Assembly: GCA_028712695.1 (NCBI GenBank)
Contig: JAQTQZ010000027.1
Coordinates: 1 to 41,704, forward strand
Reading direction: 5' to 3'
Source: Methylovulum sp.
GTDB taxonomy: Bacteria > Pseudomonadota > Gammaproteobacteria > Methylococcales > Methylomonadaceae
Length of the DNA: 41,704 bases
The position numbers were made by a program, and so were the translations under genes. The notes below the pieces were generated by a model, which saw nothing but the letters and a program-made list of their open reading frames with translations, did not search any database and had not been told where the DNA came from. Below are positions 15,235 through 24,358 of this stretch, piece after piece. The first letter of the stretch is position 1, and each line of letters begins with the position of its first letter.

Positions 15235-15909
15235 TCAATGCTTCCCTTGCTTGGGGTTTAACCCATACAGCAATAACAACACAACAAAAGAAAACACCAG
15301 CAGGCAAGCCGCCAACCAATGCGCTTGGGCGTATTCCATCGCCTCCACGTGATTATAGATTTGCACCGACACCACCCGTGTCTTACCCGGAATATTGCCG
15401 CCAACCATCAAGACCACGCCAAACTCCCCGACAGTATGGGCAAACCCCAGCACAGTGGCGGTCATAAAACCGTGCTGCGTCAACGGGACAACCACACTAA
15501 AAAAAGTGTCCAACGGGCTGGCACGCAAAGTGGCGGCCACTTCCAGCGGCCGTTCACCAATCGCCGCAAACGCTGTTTGCAGGGGTTGGACAACAAACGG
15601 CAACGAATACAAAACTGAGGCAACGATGATGCCGCCAAAAGTAAACGGTAAGGTGCCCAAGCCCAGTTGCACGGTTAACTGGCCAACCGGCCCCACAGGC
15701 CCCATCAGCACCAGCAAATAAAAACCCAAGACCGTTGGCGGCAACACCAAAGGCAGGGCAACCAGCGCATTGACGACACCTTTCCAGCGTGATGGCGTGC
15801 GCACTAGCCACCACGCTATCGGCGTGCCAAAAATCAACAGCAATACAGTGGCAAGACAGGCTACTTTGAGCGTCAACAATAAAGTGGCAAGGTCGGCTTC
15901 GCTTAGCAT
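15235..15909 (-). CDS. modB: Molybdate ABC transporter permease ModB
   Basis: This inner-membrane permease of about 224 residues has five or so hydrophobic segments and the EAA loop that docks the ATPase ('AATLRASPLDTFFSVVVPL', then 'FAHTVGEFGVVLMVGG'). The ATG at 15909 is preferred because GGGA lies seven bases upstream; the frame extends four codons further to a TTG. modC follows directly. The periplasmic binding protein gene modA is not upstream, where a divergent permease gene begins, so it must be elsewhere or absent. Confidence 0.92.
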   Translation of the reverse strand: MLSEADLATLLLTLKVACLATVLLLIFGTPIAWWLVRTPSRWKGVVNALVALPLVLPPTVLGFYLLVLMGPVGPVGQLTVQLGLGTLPFTFGGIIVASVLYSLPFVVQPLQTAFAAIGERPLEVAATLRASPLDTFFSVVVPLTQHGFMTATVLGFAHTVGEFGVVLMVGGNIPGKTRVVSVQIYNHVEAMEYAQAHWLAACLLVFSFVVLLLLYGLNPKQGKH

Positions 15910-16294
15910 GTTTGTTCCCAAGATAAAGTTTTACGGTTTGATACGGCGTTATTTACGGAAACCTATTAGTTGTCCCGTTGTAAGCCTACATCCGTTCTAA
16001 ATTTAACGCATTGTAGTAACCAAGCAATATCTATACCTGAATCATAACAGTTAAGTGGCTTGCCTGATCAGGTAGCCTGACCATCAGAATCGTTTGTGGT
16101 AAAACAGATAATTATTGTCGTAACTTGTGCAGATAATACTTTGCTTATCGATAAATGCTAATATTTAGCAGCCTTTGAAGCAAAGGCGCTGGATAGAAAA
16201 GTAGAGCGCTCATGCGCTATGTCAGCAACAACGGCACTCTGCTTGCAAAATAACGGTTATCAACAAGTTGTACATAAAAAGGGTTTGTTTAGTT
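15910..16294. other. Divergent intergenic region modB / SLC13 permease
   Basis: This 385-base AT-rich region between divergent genes must contain both promoters. I see no convincing ModE-type operator and no small gene. Confidence 0.4.
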
Positions 16295-18061
16295 ATGGTA
16301 ATTGAAATGTGGATGGTTTCGGGATTGGTGCTGGTGACGCTGGGTTTATTGGCCAGCAACCGTTTTCCGGCAGATGCCGTGCTGGTTTTTGTGCTCGCCT
16401 TTATTTTGGTGGCAGGCATTTTAACGCCAACCGAGGCATTGGTTGGTTTCTCTGATAAAGGGATGGTCACCATTGCCGTGCTTTATGCCGTCGTGGCAGG
16501 GTTACGCGAGACGGGAGCCGTGGATTGGCTGAGCCGCGTGTTATTAGGTAAACCGAAAAGCCCCACCGAAGCGCTGATACGGCTGGTTTTCCCGGCAATG
16601 ACGATGAGTGCGTTCATCAATAATAGCCCAATAGTGGCCATGTTTACCGTCGCCATCCAAGATTGGTGCAAGCGTTCTGGTTTTAAGGCATCGCGGTTTT
16701 TAATGCCGCTCAGCTTCGCCGCAATCTTGGGTGGCACTTGCACCTTAATTGGCACCAGCACCAACTTGGTGGTTGACGGTTTGATGCAAAAAGCCCATTT
16801 GCGGGGCTTGGGGCTATTTGAGCTTGGCTATGTCGGTTTACCGGTGGCAGTCATCGGTTGCCTTTATTTGGTGACAATAGGGCAAAAACTGTTACCCGAC
16901 CGGACTGGCTCTATCGAACAGTTTGATGATGTGCGTGAATACTTGCTGGAAATGCAAGTGGAAGAAGGCTGCGAATTGGCGGGACAATCGGTCGAACAGG
17001 CCGGGCTACGGCACTTGCCAGGTTTGTATTTAATTGAAATTGTCCGCAATGACCAAGTTTTTTCAGTGGTGTCGCCGGACACTTTAATACTGGCGGGTGA
17101 CCATCTGGTGTTTGCCGGTGCGGTTGAATCCGTAGTTGAGTTGCGGCGCATACGCGGACTGGTGACGGCGACCCGACAGGCATTTAAACTGGACAGCAAG
17201 CTGCACGAACGACGGTTATTTGAGGCGGTGATTTCGGCAGAAAGCCCCATTGCCAACAGTAACTTGCGCGAAGCCCGCTTTCGGCACCGCTATAACGCCG
17301 TAGTGTTGGCAGTTTCGCGCAATGGCCAGCGCATCAAAGGGAAATTGGGCGATATAACCCTACACCCTGGCGACACCTTGTTAATCGAAGCGGAAAAAGG
17401 TTTTTTATTTAAGTACCGCAACAGCCGTGATTTTTTATTGATCAGCAAACTGGAAAACTCCACCCTTGTCCGTCATGAACGCGCCCCTTTAGCGTTATCG
17501 ATTATGGTGGTTATGCTGGCCTTGACCGTTTTTGACGTGTTGCCGATTTTACAGGCATCAATCCTAGCGGCAGTCACAATGATAGTGACCGGCTGCTTGA
17601 CCTTCGAAGGGGCACAAAAAGATATAGATTTTAATGTGCTGATGGTGATTGCTTGTGCCTTTGCATTAGGTGCATCGGTCGAGAAAGTCGGCTTGGCAAA
17701 CATTATCGCCCAGCAGGCGCTGTCCGTGGCGGCAAACGATCCGTGGCTATTGCTGGTGATTGTCTATATCACCACAGTGCTGGTTACAGAAGTGATCACT
17801 AACAACGCCGCTGCGATTTTAATGTTCCCCATCGCCCTCAGCAGCGCCCACGCGTTAAACGTCAGCGAACTGCCTTTTTCAGTCGCGATTATGATTGCCG
17901 CCTCTGCCAGCTTTATGACCCCGATTGGTTACCAAACCAACCTGATGGTCTATGGGCCTGGCGGTTATCATTTTGGTGATTACATTAGACTAGGGCTACC
18001 GTTGACGTTATTGGAAGGGATCACCGCATTATGGCTGATCCCAATTATTTGGCCATTTTAG
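16295..18061 (+). CDS. SLC13-family permease with two TrkA-C (RCK_C) domains
   Basis: This 588-residue inner-membrane transporter has two membrane halves of several helices each, separated by a cytoplasmic insert carrying two RCK_C domains of about 70 residues ('EGCELAGQSVEQAGL...GDHLVFAG' and 'AESPIANSNLREARF...PGDTLLIEA'). The membrane parts carry the SLC13/DASS features 'NNSPIVAMF', 'GTCTLIGTSTNLVVDG' and 'TPIGYQTNLMVYGPGGY'. Such proteins move sodium-coupled anions such as sulfate or dicarboxylates; the substrate here cannot be told. The ATG at 16295 is chosen over the upstream TTG at 16268, with AAAGGG upstream. It faces away from modBC, so a link to oxyanion uptake is possible but unproven. 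Confidence 0.88.
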   Translation: MVIEMWMVSGLVLVTLGLLASNRFPADAVLVFVLAFILVAGILTPTEALVGFSDKGMVTIAVLYAVVAGLRETGAVDWLSRVLLGKPKSPTEALIRLVFPAMTMSAFINNSPIVAMFTVAIQDWCKRSGFKASRFLMPLSFAAILGGTCTLIGTSTNLVVDGLMQKAHLRGLGLFELGYVGLPVAVIGCLYLVTIGQKLLPDRTGSIEQFDDVREYLLEMQVEEGCELAGQSVEQAGLRHLPGLYLIEIVRNDQVFSVVSPDTLILAGDHLVFAGAVESVVELRRIRGLVTATRQAFKLDSKLHERRLFEAVISAESPIANSNLREARFRHRYNAVVLAVSRNGQRIKGKLGDITLHPGDTLLIEAEKGFLFKYRNSRDFLLISKLENSTLVRHERAPLALSIMVVMLALTVFDVLPILQASILAAVTMIVTGCLTFEGAQKDIDFNVLMVIACAFALGASVEKVGLANIIAQQALSVAANDPWLLLVIVYITTVLVTEVITNNAAAILMFPIALSSAHALNVSELPFSVAIMIAASASFMTPIGYQTNLMVYGPGGYHFGDYIRLGLPLTLLEGITALWLIPIIWPF

Positions 18062-18070
18062 GATAGCGGC

Positions 18071-18098
18071 GATAGCAGCGTTTTTAAGCGCTGCTATC
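18071..18098. terminator. Bidirectional terminator-like hairpin
   Basis: GATAGCAGCG (18071-18080) and CGCTGCTATC (18089-18098) form a perfect 10-bp stem with a TTTTTAAG loop, between the convergent ends of the SLC13 permease gene and lysS. Confidence 0.65.
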
Positions 18099-18109
18099 CA
18101 GCAAACGGC

Positions 18110-19606
18110 TTAGCCCTTAGGCCGCATGTGCGGGAACAGCAACACGTCGCGGATGGACGGCGCATCGGTGAACAGCATCACCAATCGGTCGATACCAATC
18201 CCCTCGCCTGCCGTCGGCGGCATCCCATGCTCCAGCGCCACAATGTAATCGGCATCAAAGTGCATCGCCTCGTCATCACCCGCTTCTTTTTCTTCCACCT
18301 GTTTTTGAAAACGCGCCGCTTGGTCTTCGGCATCGTTCAGCTCGGTGAAGCCATTGGCAATCTCGCGTCCACCAACAAAAAACTCGAAGCGGTCGGTGAC
18401 ATGCGGGTCATTATCGTTGCGCCGCGCCAAAGGCGACACTTCCACTGGGTAAGCGGTGATAAACGTCGGGTTCATCAACTTGCTCTCGACGGTTTTTTCG
18501 AAAATTTCAATCTGGATTTTGCCCAGTCCGTAGCCGTCCTTAACCGGAATACGCAAGTTTTCCGCAACTGTTACCGCCGCTTCACGGGTTGCCAAATCAT
18601 CAGCACTCAAATCAGGATTGAAATGCAGGATAGATTCCACAACCGTCATGCGTGCGAACGGTTTGCCAAAATCATATTCCTCGCCTTGGTAGTTGATGAC
18701 GGTATGCCCGACCACTTCCTCGGCAATGCCGCGCAACATGGCTTCGGTCAAGTCCATCAAATCGTGGTATTCGGCATAGGCTTGGTAAAACTCCAGCATG
18801 GTGAATTCAGGATTATGGCGGGTCGATAAGCCTTCATTGCGGAAATTGCGGTTGATCTCAAATACGCGTTCAAAGCCGCCGACCACCAAACGTTTTAGGT
18901 ACAACTCCGGCGCGATACGCAGGAACATATCCATATCCAAGGCGTTGTGGTGCGTGGTGAACGGGCGCGCGGTAGCCCCGCCTGGAATGACTTGCATCAT
19001 CGGCGTTTCCACTTCCAAAAACTGGCGTTCAGTCAGGAATTGGCGAATATAGGCAACGATTTTGGAGCGAATGAAAAAGGTATTTCGCGACCCTTCGCTC
19101 ATAATCAAATCCAAATACCGTTGGCGATATTTGATTTCCTGATCGGCAATGCCGTGGAATTTTTCCGGCAACGGACGCAAGGCTTTGGTCAACAAACGGA
19201 TGCTGTCAACCTTAACGCTCAGCTCGTCGGTCTGGGTACGGAACAACACGCCTTCGGCACCGATGATGTCGCCGATGTCCCATTTTTTAAAATGGTCGTT
19301 GTACAAACCTTCCGGCAGTGCGTCACGGGTCACATACAATTGGATCTTGCCGGACATGTCTTGGATATGGCAGAAACTCGCCTTGCCCATCACGCGGCGC
19401 GTCATGATGCGTCCGGCGATTTTCACGCGCAACGGCTCAGCTTCCAATTCTTCCTTGGATTTTTCGCCATATTCGGCCAACAATTCACCCGCCACCACAT
19501 TACGGCGGAAATCGGTAGGAAAAGCGATGCTGTTTTCGCGCAACTCATTGAGTTTGCTGCGGCGTTGGCGGATTTGTTCTTGTTCGTCTTGTTGGATTTC
19601 GGACAT
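18110..19606 (-). CDS. lysS: Lysyl-tRNA synthetase, class II
   Basis: This 498-residue cytoplasmic enzyme charges tRNA-Lys. It has an N-terminal OB-fold anticodon-binding domain ('[23 protein letters not shown]'), motif 2 '[26 protein letters not shown]' split around the catalytic Arg-Glu pairs, and motif 3 '[12 protein letters not shown]'. Length matches the bacterial class II enzyme. In many gammaproteobacteria lysS directly follows prfB; here both are on the same strand and in that order, but about 1.9 kb of other genes lies between them. Confidence 0.97.
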   Translation of the reverse strand: MSEIQQDEQEQIRQRRSKLNELRENSIAFPTDFRRNVVAGELLAEYGEKSKEELEAEPLRVKIAGRIMTRRVMGKASFCHIQDMSGKIQLYVTRDALPEGLYNDHFKKWDIGDIIGAEGVLFRTQTDELSVKVDSIRLLTKALRPLPEKFHGIADQEIKYRQRYLDLIMSEGSRNTFFIRSKIVAYIRQFLTERQFLEVETPMMQVIPGGATARPFTTHHNALDMDMFLRIAPELYLKRLVVGGFERVFEINRNFRNEGLSTRHNPEFTMLEFYQAYAEYHDLMDLTEAMLRGIAEEVVGHTVINYQGEEYDFGKPFARMTVVESILHFNPDLSADDLATREAAVTVAENLRIPVKDGYGLGKIQIEIFEKTVESKLMNPTFITAYPVEVSPLARRNDNDPHVTDRFEFFVGGREIANGFTELNDAEDQAARFQKQVEEKEAGDDEAMHFDADYIVALEHGMPPTAGEGIGIDRLVMLFTDAPSIRDVLLFPHMRPKG

Positions 19607-19630
19607 GATTTTGGTTTTTTAGATTTAAAA

Positions 19631-19753
19631 TTAAAAAATATTGTTGTATAAAAACTGTTCAGCCGCCTTAAATGCGGTGTTGTCGGTTAGGCGTAGGTCG
19701 CGGCGGAAGAAGAATAATGCAATTTGGTATTCGTTAAACTGCCCGTTAGTCAT
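19631..19753 (-). pseudogene. phrB: Photolyase/cryptochrome, N-terminal remnant
   Basis: A 40-codon frame from an ATG at 19753 contains 'ALFFFRRDLRLTDNTAF', the hallmark opening of DNA photolyases (usually L-x-W-FRRDLRLxDN). It ends in a stop after 'YNNIF', and nothing of the remaining 400-odd residues is nearby. The start overlaps the end of the DUF4276 gene. The fragment is probably a deletion or insertion scar between that gene and lysS. Confidence 0.75.
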
Positions 19754-20300
19754 TTTTAGCTAACTTTTTGACCCCATTAATAAAACAATTAAAGCTATGG
19801 GAATAATTTTGGTTGATATTCATATGCGCGGCAATTTTTTTAGCTCCGCTCACTTTACGATAACCTTTAACCAATTTTTCTAATTCTTCTGAGGCATTCG
19901 ATAACTTATCGGGGTCTTTGAATTTGCTTTTTTGTTGTTGCGCCGACAATTTTTTCATTCCGAACGCCTTTTCAACAGCTGCCAAATCACCTAGAAACCA
20001 AGCTTCCAATTCATGGCAAGCAATACGCACCAAGCTATTACCGCGCCCTGCTTGAACACACAAATCGACCAAACGTTTTTTGATCTCCATACAATCCGCT
20101 CCGTCTTTGTCGCGGACAATCACAAAAGTCGCAGGTGTTTGCCAAGCTTTTAATTTGCGGGGAATTGATTTTTCAAGGTCTTGCTTACCTTCATGGGGAA
20201 TGCAAAAAAAACGGGTATCAGTCGGCAAAATTTGTGGAAGCAAAACATCTAGCAACGCTTTCATGGATTCTTCTTCCAGCAAAAAAACCAATTGCTTCAT
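19746..20300 (-). CDS. DUF4276-like (TOPRIM-type) protein
   Basis: This 184-residue protein has the pattern of the DUF4276 family: an N-terminal 'FLLEEESMKALLDVLLP' with acidic residues 9-11, then 'FVIVRDKDGADC' with Asp64 and Asp66, and 'ACHELEAWFLGD'. A Glu followed by a DxD pair is the metal-binding layout of TOPRIM nucleases and topoisomerase-type domains. Its ATG overlaps the ATPase stop (TAATG), so the two are translationally coupled. ATPase plus TOPRIM-like partner pairs, such as PARIS and OLD-type systems, act in phage defence; that role here is inferred from the pairing, not shown. Confidence 0.8.
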   Translation of the reverse strand: MKQLVFLLEEESMKALLDVLLPQILPTDTRFFCIPHEGKQDLEKSIPRKLKAWQTPATFVIVRDKDGADCMEIKKRLVDLCVQAGRGNSLVRIACHELEAWFLGDLAAVEKAFGMKKLSAQQQKSKFKDPDKLSNASEELEKLVKGYRKVSGAKKIAAHMNINQNYSHSFNCFINGVKKLAKND

Positions 20301-21484
20301 TAAGGATTGATTCCTTTAAATAAGCCCTGTTTCCATAATGCGCCCGGAAGGTCGCCTTCTTTGACCAATTCGAGCAACAACGGATTATCACTCGCCCGCT
20401 CAATCACCGTGATACCTTGCTGTTTTGACAAGCAAAAAATCTCATTCAGCTTAATATGGTTCAACACATCCGGCGAGTGCGTTGAAATCATCACCTGCCC
20501 GCCTTTGTCTGCATAATCACGAAACTCTTCAACCAATCCTCCAAACAGGCTGGGATAGAGTTGATTTTCAGGTTCTTCTACACACAATAACGGATGTGGA
20601 TTCGGATCGTGTAACAAAAGCAAATAAGCAAACATTTTTATCGTACCATCTGATACATAACGGGCGATAAAAGGGTCTTTAAAAGAGCCATCCTGAAACC
20701 GTAAAAGAATACGTCCATCCTCGGTATCAGTTGCTTCCACATTAGAAACGCCAGGAACCCGTTGCGCCATTTTATCCAGAATTTCGTTAAAGATTGGACG
20801 ATGATTTTCATACATAAACTGGGCAACTGATGCCATATTTTCGCCGCGCGTAGTGAGATGTTCGGCATAACTTATCTCTTGGCTTGGTCTAGCATCACCA
20901 ATATGGAAATCAGACACGTGCCAGCTCTCAATCAGCTTACGAAAACTATTCGCTGCCTTAAAACGTTGAAATTGCCCTAAGCCTTTTAAAGCTAAAATAT
21001 CTGGGGAATCGACGGTTTGCTCTTCTCTTTCTTCTTTGGATTCTTGGTCTTCATAGCTACTTTCATTAATAATAGCCATGCCTTTGCCAAGCCTAAAATC
21101 CAAAAAATGCCACGATTTCCCTCTTTCGCCGCGCCGATATTTAAGGATTTCCCGTTGAATAACCGGTTGATTTTTATCTAATGCAATCACTAATGAATAA
21201 GTAACTAATGGGCTACGGTTGTTTTCTTCATGATCCCTAAATTTGATCTCAATCTCAATCGAGCTATTCTCACCGCGTGTCACCACTTCTTTAAACCCCC
21301 CCCGTTTTTGCAGAGCAACACGGACATTATCTTGCAAGGCATCGCGTAAAAAACCGAACACATCAAACAATGTCGTCTTTCCAGTTCCGTTTGCGCCGAT
21401 AAAAACAGAAATAGCGGGAAGATTAGTTAACTTAACATCCTTAAAGGCCTTAAAATTTTTAACACGCAAAGCTTCTATTTTCAT
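20300..21484 (-). CDS. AAA ATPase (ABC/SMC-like, AAA_21 type)
   Basis: This 394-residue ATPase starts 'MKIEALRVKNFKAFKD', typical of SMC/RecF-like ATPases. Walker A is 'GANGTGKTT' at residues 30-38. Downstream are 'VSDGTIKMFAYLLLL' (signature-like), Walker B 'LLCVEEPENQLYPSLF' and the H-loop 'STHSPD'. There is no coiled-coil arm of SMC length. It is the upstream half of a two-gene unit with the DUF4276-like gene. The pair sits between prfB and lysS, which suggests insertion into an ancestral operon. Confidence 0.88.
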   Translation of the reverse strand: MKIEALRVKNFKAFKDVKLTNLPAISVFIGANGTGKTTLFDVFGFLRDALQDNVRVALQKRGGFKEVVTRGENSSIEIEIKFRDHEENNRSPLVTYSLVIALDKNQPVIQREILKYRRGERGKSWHFLDFRLGKGMAIINESSYEDQESKEEREEQTVDSPDILALKGLGQFQRFKAANSFRKLIESWHVSDFHIGDARPSQEISYAEHLTTRGENMASVAQFMYENHRPIFNEILDKMAQRVPGVSNVEATDTEDGRILLRFQDGSFKDPFIARYVSDGTIKMFAYLLLLHDPNPHPLLCVEEPENQLYPSLFGGLVEEFRDYADKGGQVMISTHSPDVLNHIKLNEIFCLSKQQGITVIERASDNPLLLELVKEGDLPGALWKQGLFKGINP

Positions 21485-21551
21485 AATGATGCCATCACCT
21501 TGAAAGAATTAACTTGCCGGAGGAAATAAGAAATCTCTGATCTATTGCCAA

Positions 21552-22650
21552 TCACAACCCACTCTTCAAACTCGCCTCAATAAACTGATCCAAATCCCCA
21601 TCCAGCACGGCTTGGGTATTGCCTGTTTCCACACCGGTGCGCAAATCCTTAATCCGCGACTGATCCAGCACATACGAGCGGATCTGGCTGCCCCAACCTA
21701 TGTCGGATTTGGTGTCTTCCAAGGCTTGCGCGGTTTCGCTGCGCTTGCGCATTTCCAGTTCATACAATTTGGCTTTCAATTGCTTCATTGCGGTGTCGCG
21801 GTTTTTGTGCTGCGAGCGGTCGCTTTGGCATTGCACGACGATACCGGTCGGGTTGTGTGTCATCCGCACGGCAGATTCGGTTTTGTTGACGTGCTGACCA
21901 CCCGCGCCGCTGGCGCGATAAACATCGACGCGTATATCGGCAGGGTTGAGGTCGATGTCGATGTCGTCGTCTATTTCCGGCGATACAAACACCGATGCAA
22001 ACGAGGTGTGGCGGCGGTTGCCGGAATCGAACGGGGATTTCCTCACTAAGCGGTGGACGCCGGTTTCGGTACGCAGCCAACCGAACGCATAATCGCCTTC
22101 AAAACGTATCGTGGCGCTTTTGATGCCTGCGACATCGCCATCGGATTCTTCGATGAGTTCGGTTTTAAAGCCTTTGCGCTCGCCCCAGCGTAAATACATC
22201 CGCTCGATTATGGACGCCCAATCTTGTGCTTCGGTACCACCTGAGCCGGACTGGATGTCCAAAAAGGCATTGTTGGCGTCCATTTCACCGGCGAACATGC
22301 GCCTAAATTCTAATTCAGCGACTTTCTTCTCAAAATAGTCCAAATCATCGACAACGGTTGCAACGGTGTCTTCATCGTCTTCTTCCACCGCCATCAACAA
22401 CAGCTCTTCGGCATCAGCCAAGCCCCGATCCAGTTCGTTGATGGTGTTGACGACCGCTTCAAGCCCCCCACGTTCTTTGCCTAGGGCTTGCGCTTGTTCA
22501 GGATTGTCCCAGATTTTTGGGTTTTCCAACTCACGTAAAACTTCGATTAAACGCTCGCTTTTGTTATCGAAGTCAAAGATACCCCCTCAGCCCGTGGCTG
22601 CGTGTTTTTAGGTCGGCTATTTTGTTTTTAATCGGGTTTATTTCTTGCAT
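21552..22650 (-). CDS. prfB: Peptide chain release factor 2 (programmed +1 frameshift)
   Basis: This protein recognises UGA and UAA and triggers peptide release. A 25-codon first frame starts at the ATG at 22650 ('[20 protein letters not shown]') and ends at an in-frame UGA (22575-22573) in the context AGGGGG-TAT-CTT-TGA-C, the standard RF2 autoregulatory frameshift site. Skipping one base at 22575 joins frame 22576-22650 to frame 21552-22574, giving 365 residues, the usual RF2 length. The 'SPF' codon-recognition tripeptide and the catalytic '[15 protein letters not shown]' loop are present. A GGCGGG/CCCGCC hairpin lies just upstream (22668-22682). Confidence 0.97.
22573..22585 (-). promoter_or_regulatory. 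RF2 programmed frameshift site
   Basis: The minus strand reads AGGGGGTATCTTTGAC: an internal Shine-Dalgarno-like stretch, the slippery CTT codon and the UGA stop. Low RF2 levels favour a +1 shift at this site, giving autoregulation. Confidence 0.95.
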
Positions 22651-22779
22651 GCGTTTTTTGGGGACTAGGCGGGCAACCCGCCAATAAAAATGAAAAGTGG
22701 TCGATTATAAACGATATTTTCGTTTAAAGATAAGGCGCAAAACACCGATAAGCTATTGTTGATAAGCCAAATCCCAGGC

Positions 22780-23100
22780 TCAATCCCAACGGTCGTCCTT
22801 AACCTGCACTTTGCCTAATTCAATGCGTATTGGAAAACTCGCGATGTCTTCATACGCGGGCGCTGATTTTACCGCGCCTGTCTTCACACAAAAGCGGGCG
22901 CCGTGACGGGGGCAAATAATTTCGTCACCGTCAAGCTCCCCACTGGCGATTTCTGCCCCATCATGCGAGCACCGGTCTTCAATAGCATAAAACTGATCGG
23001 CCATTTTAAACACCACAACTTCAGTGCCATCAACATCAACACTGATTTTTTCGCCATTCGCCATGGCGTTTTCATCACAAACCGTTATCCAATCTGACAT
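22780..23100 (-). CDS. Rieske-type [2Fe-2S] ferredoxin
   Basis: This 106-residue soluble protein carries the Rieske ligands Cys44-x-His46 ('CSHDG') and Cys63-x2-His66 ('CPRHGARF'). It has no membrane anchor and no extra domain, so it fits the BphF/NirD-like ferredoxins that serve as electron carriers for oxygenases or reductases. No partner enzyme gene is adjacent, so its client is unknown. It is transcribed toward prfB with a 130-base gap. Confidence 0.92.
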   Translation of the reverse strand: MSDWITVCDENAMANGEKISVDVDGTEVVVFKMADQFYAIEDRCSHDGAEIASGELDGDEIICPRHGARFCVKTGAVKSAPAYEDIASFPIRIELGKVQVKDDRWD

Positions 23101-23329
23101 TTGTCACCTTTAAAAATTGTTAAACACGAGTGGGAGCTGATTGTCATATACCCAAATATACTCAGTGCGGGTTTACCGCTATGATAGCCAGTCAAAATCA
23201 ATTCTTAGCCAGTCAACCCAGCTGAATTGAACAATAAAAAATATAACTACAATTTTAAAATTTTCACGCTGTAAATAATCCTGTAATGGATGGCATAGTA
23301 TAAAGCACGGCGTTTTCGGGAGGATGTTT

Positions 23330-24322
23330 ATGTCGGATGACAACCAATGTGTAATTAACAAAAGCGAATATGGATTCGATCCAAGTTACGGTTATTCGCT
23401 GGCGCAGTTATTAGCAGTCAATGCGCCTAACGGACCAAAAAACTTTGATGATTTTTGGCTTAAGCGTTACCAAAAAGCCTTAACCGTCGCACCACAACCG
23501 CGCATAAAAAACATCAGCTGCCCTACCGAAGGCTGGCAACTATTTGATCTCCGCTATACGTCAACAGACAGCTTCCCTATCCGTGGCTGGTTGTCTTTGC
23601 CAAAATCAGGCATTATCAAACGGGGTTTTATTGTCGGTCATGGCTATGGCGGGCGCGAAGCAGCGGACTGGCATTTGCCTTTTAAGGATGCCGCCTTGTT
23701 GTTCCCTTGTTTCCGCGGTTTGAGCCTCAGCGCCCAGCCAGGCATCTCTGCCGATCCGTATTGGCATGTGCGGCACTTTATTGACCAGGCTGACCATTAT
23801 ATTCTAGGGGGATGCGTTGAAGACGTGTGGTTGGCAGTCAGTACGATGCTAAACCTATTTCCCCAACTAACAGGGCATTTGGGCTATCTGGGGATCAGCT
23901 TTGCAGGCGGTATCGGCGCACTGGCCCTTGCTTATGAACAACGCATCGCCAGAGGCCACTTGAACGTGCCGACCTTTGGCAACCAGCCCTTACGGTTAAG
24001 GCTTCTATCACAAGGCAGTGCCCATAGCGTACAAGATTATTATCGCAGTCATAAAAAACAAACGTTAAAAGTGTTGCGTTACTACGATGCCGCAACAGCG
24101 GCAAAACGGATCACCGTACCGATGCACTGCGCCTGCGCCCGTTTCGACCCGTGCGTTGCGCCGCCCGGACAATTTGCCATTTACAACGCGCTGCCACCCG
24201 GAAAAAAACACTTGTTTGTGCTGGATGCCGGACATTACAACTATCCCGACCAGCAACATCAGGAACAGATATTGCTTAATGAATTGGAAACTTTTTTTGC
24301 ACCGCTCAGCCACGACTGTTAA
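23330..24322 (+). CDS. Acetylxylan esterase (AXE1)-family alpha/beta hydrolase
   Basis: This 330-residue alpha/beta hydrolase of the AXE1/cephalosporin-C deacetylase type probably removes acetyl or other small acyl groups. Numbered from the upstream in-frame ATG at 23324, the nucleophile Ser192 sits in 'GISFAGG', and Asp275 ('RFDPCVAPPGQ') and His304 ('DAGHYNYP') complete the triad; the oxyanion region is 'VGHGYGGRE'. The second ATG at 23330 is preferred because GGGAGG lies six bases upstream of it. No signal peptide is seen, so it is cytoplasmic. A second esterase gene follows after 36 bases, so the two probably share a transcript. Confidence 0.85.
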   Translation: MSDDNQCVINKSEYGFDPSYGYSLAQLLAVNAPNGPKNFDDFWLKRYQKALTVAPQPRIKNISCPTEGWQLFDLRYTSTDSFPIRGWLSLPKSGIIKRGFIVGHGYGGREAADWHLPFKDAALLFPCFRGLSLSAQPGISADPYWHVRHFIDQADHYILGGCVEDVWLAVSTMLNLFPQLTGHLGYLGISFAGGIGALALAYEQRIARGHLNVPTFGNQPLRLRLLSQGSAHSVQDYYRSHKKQTLKVLRYYDAATAAKRITVPMHCACARFDPCVAPPGQFAIYNALPPGKKHLFVLDAGHYNYPDQQHQEQILLNELETFFAPLSHDC

Positions 24323-24358
24323 CAACCCGAAACCAACAACCTTAGTTAGGAGCTTTTA

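Noticed and set aside
15235-15319. Upstream extension of ModC to 15319
   Set aside because: It would overlap modB by 85 bases; the ATG at 15232, two bases after the modB stop, is the better start.
16864-17256. 130-codon minus-strand frame inside the SLC13 permease gene
   Set aside because: The composition is antisense-like (Ser/Thr/Arg-rich) and the sense strand encodes clear RCK_C domains.
18947-19651. 234-codon plus-strand frame opposite lysS
   Set aside because: The opposite strand is an intact lysyl-tRNA synthetase; this is a GC-skew shadow.
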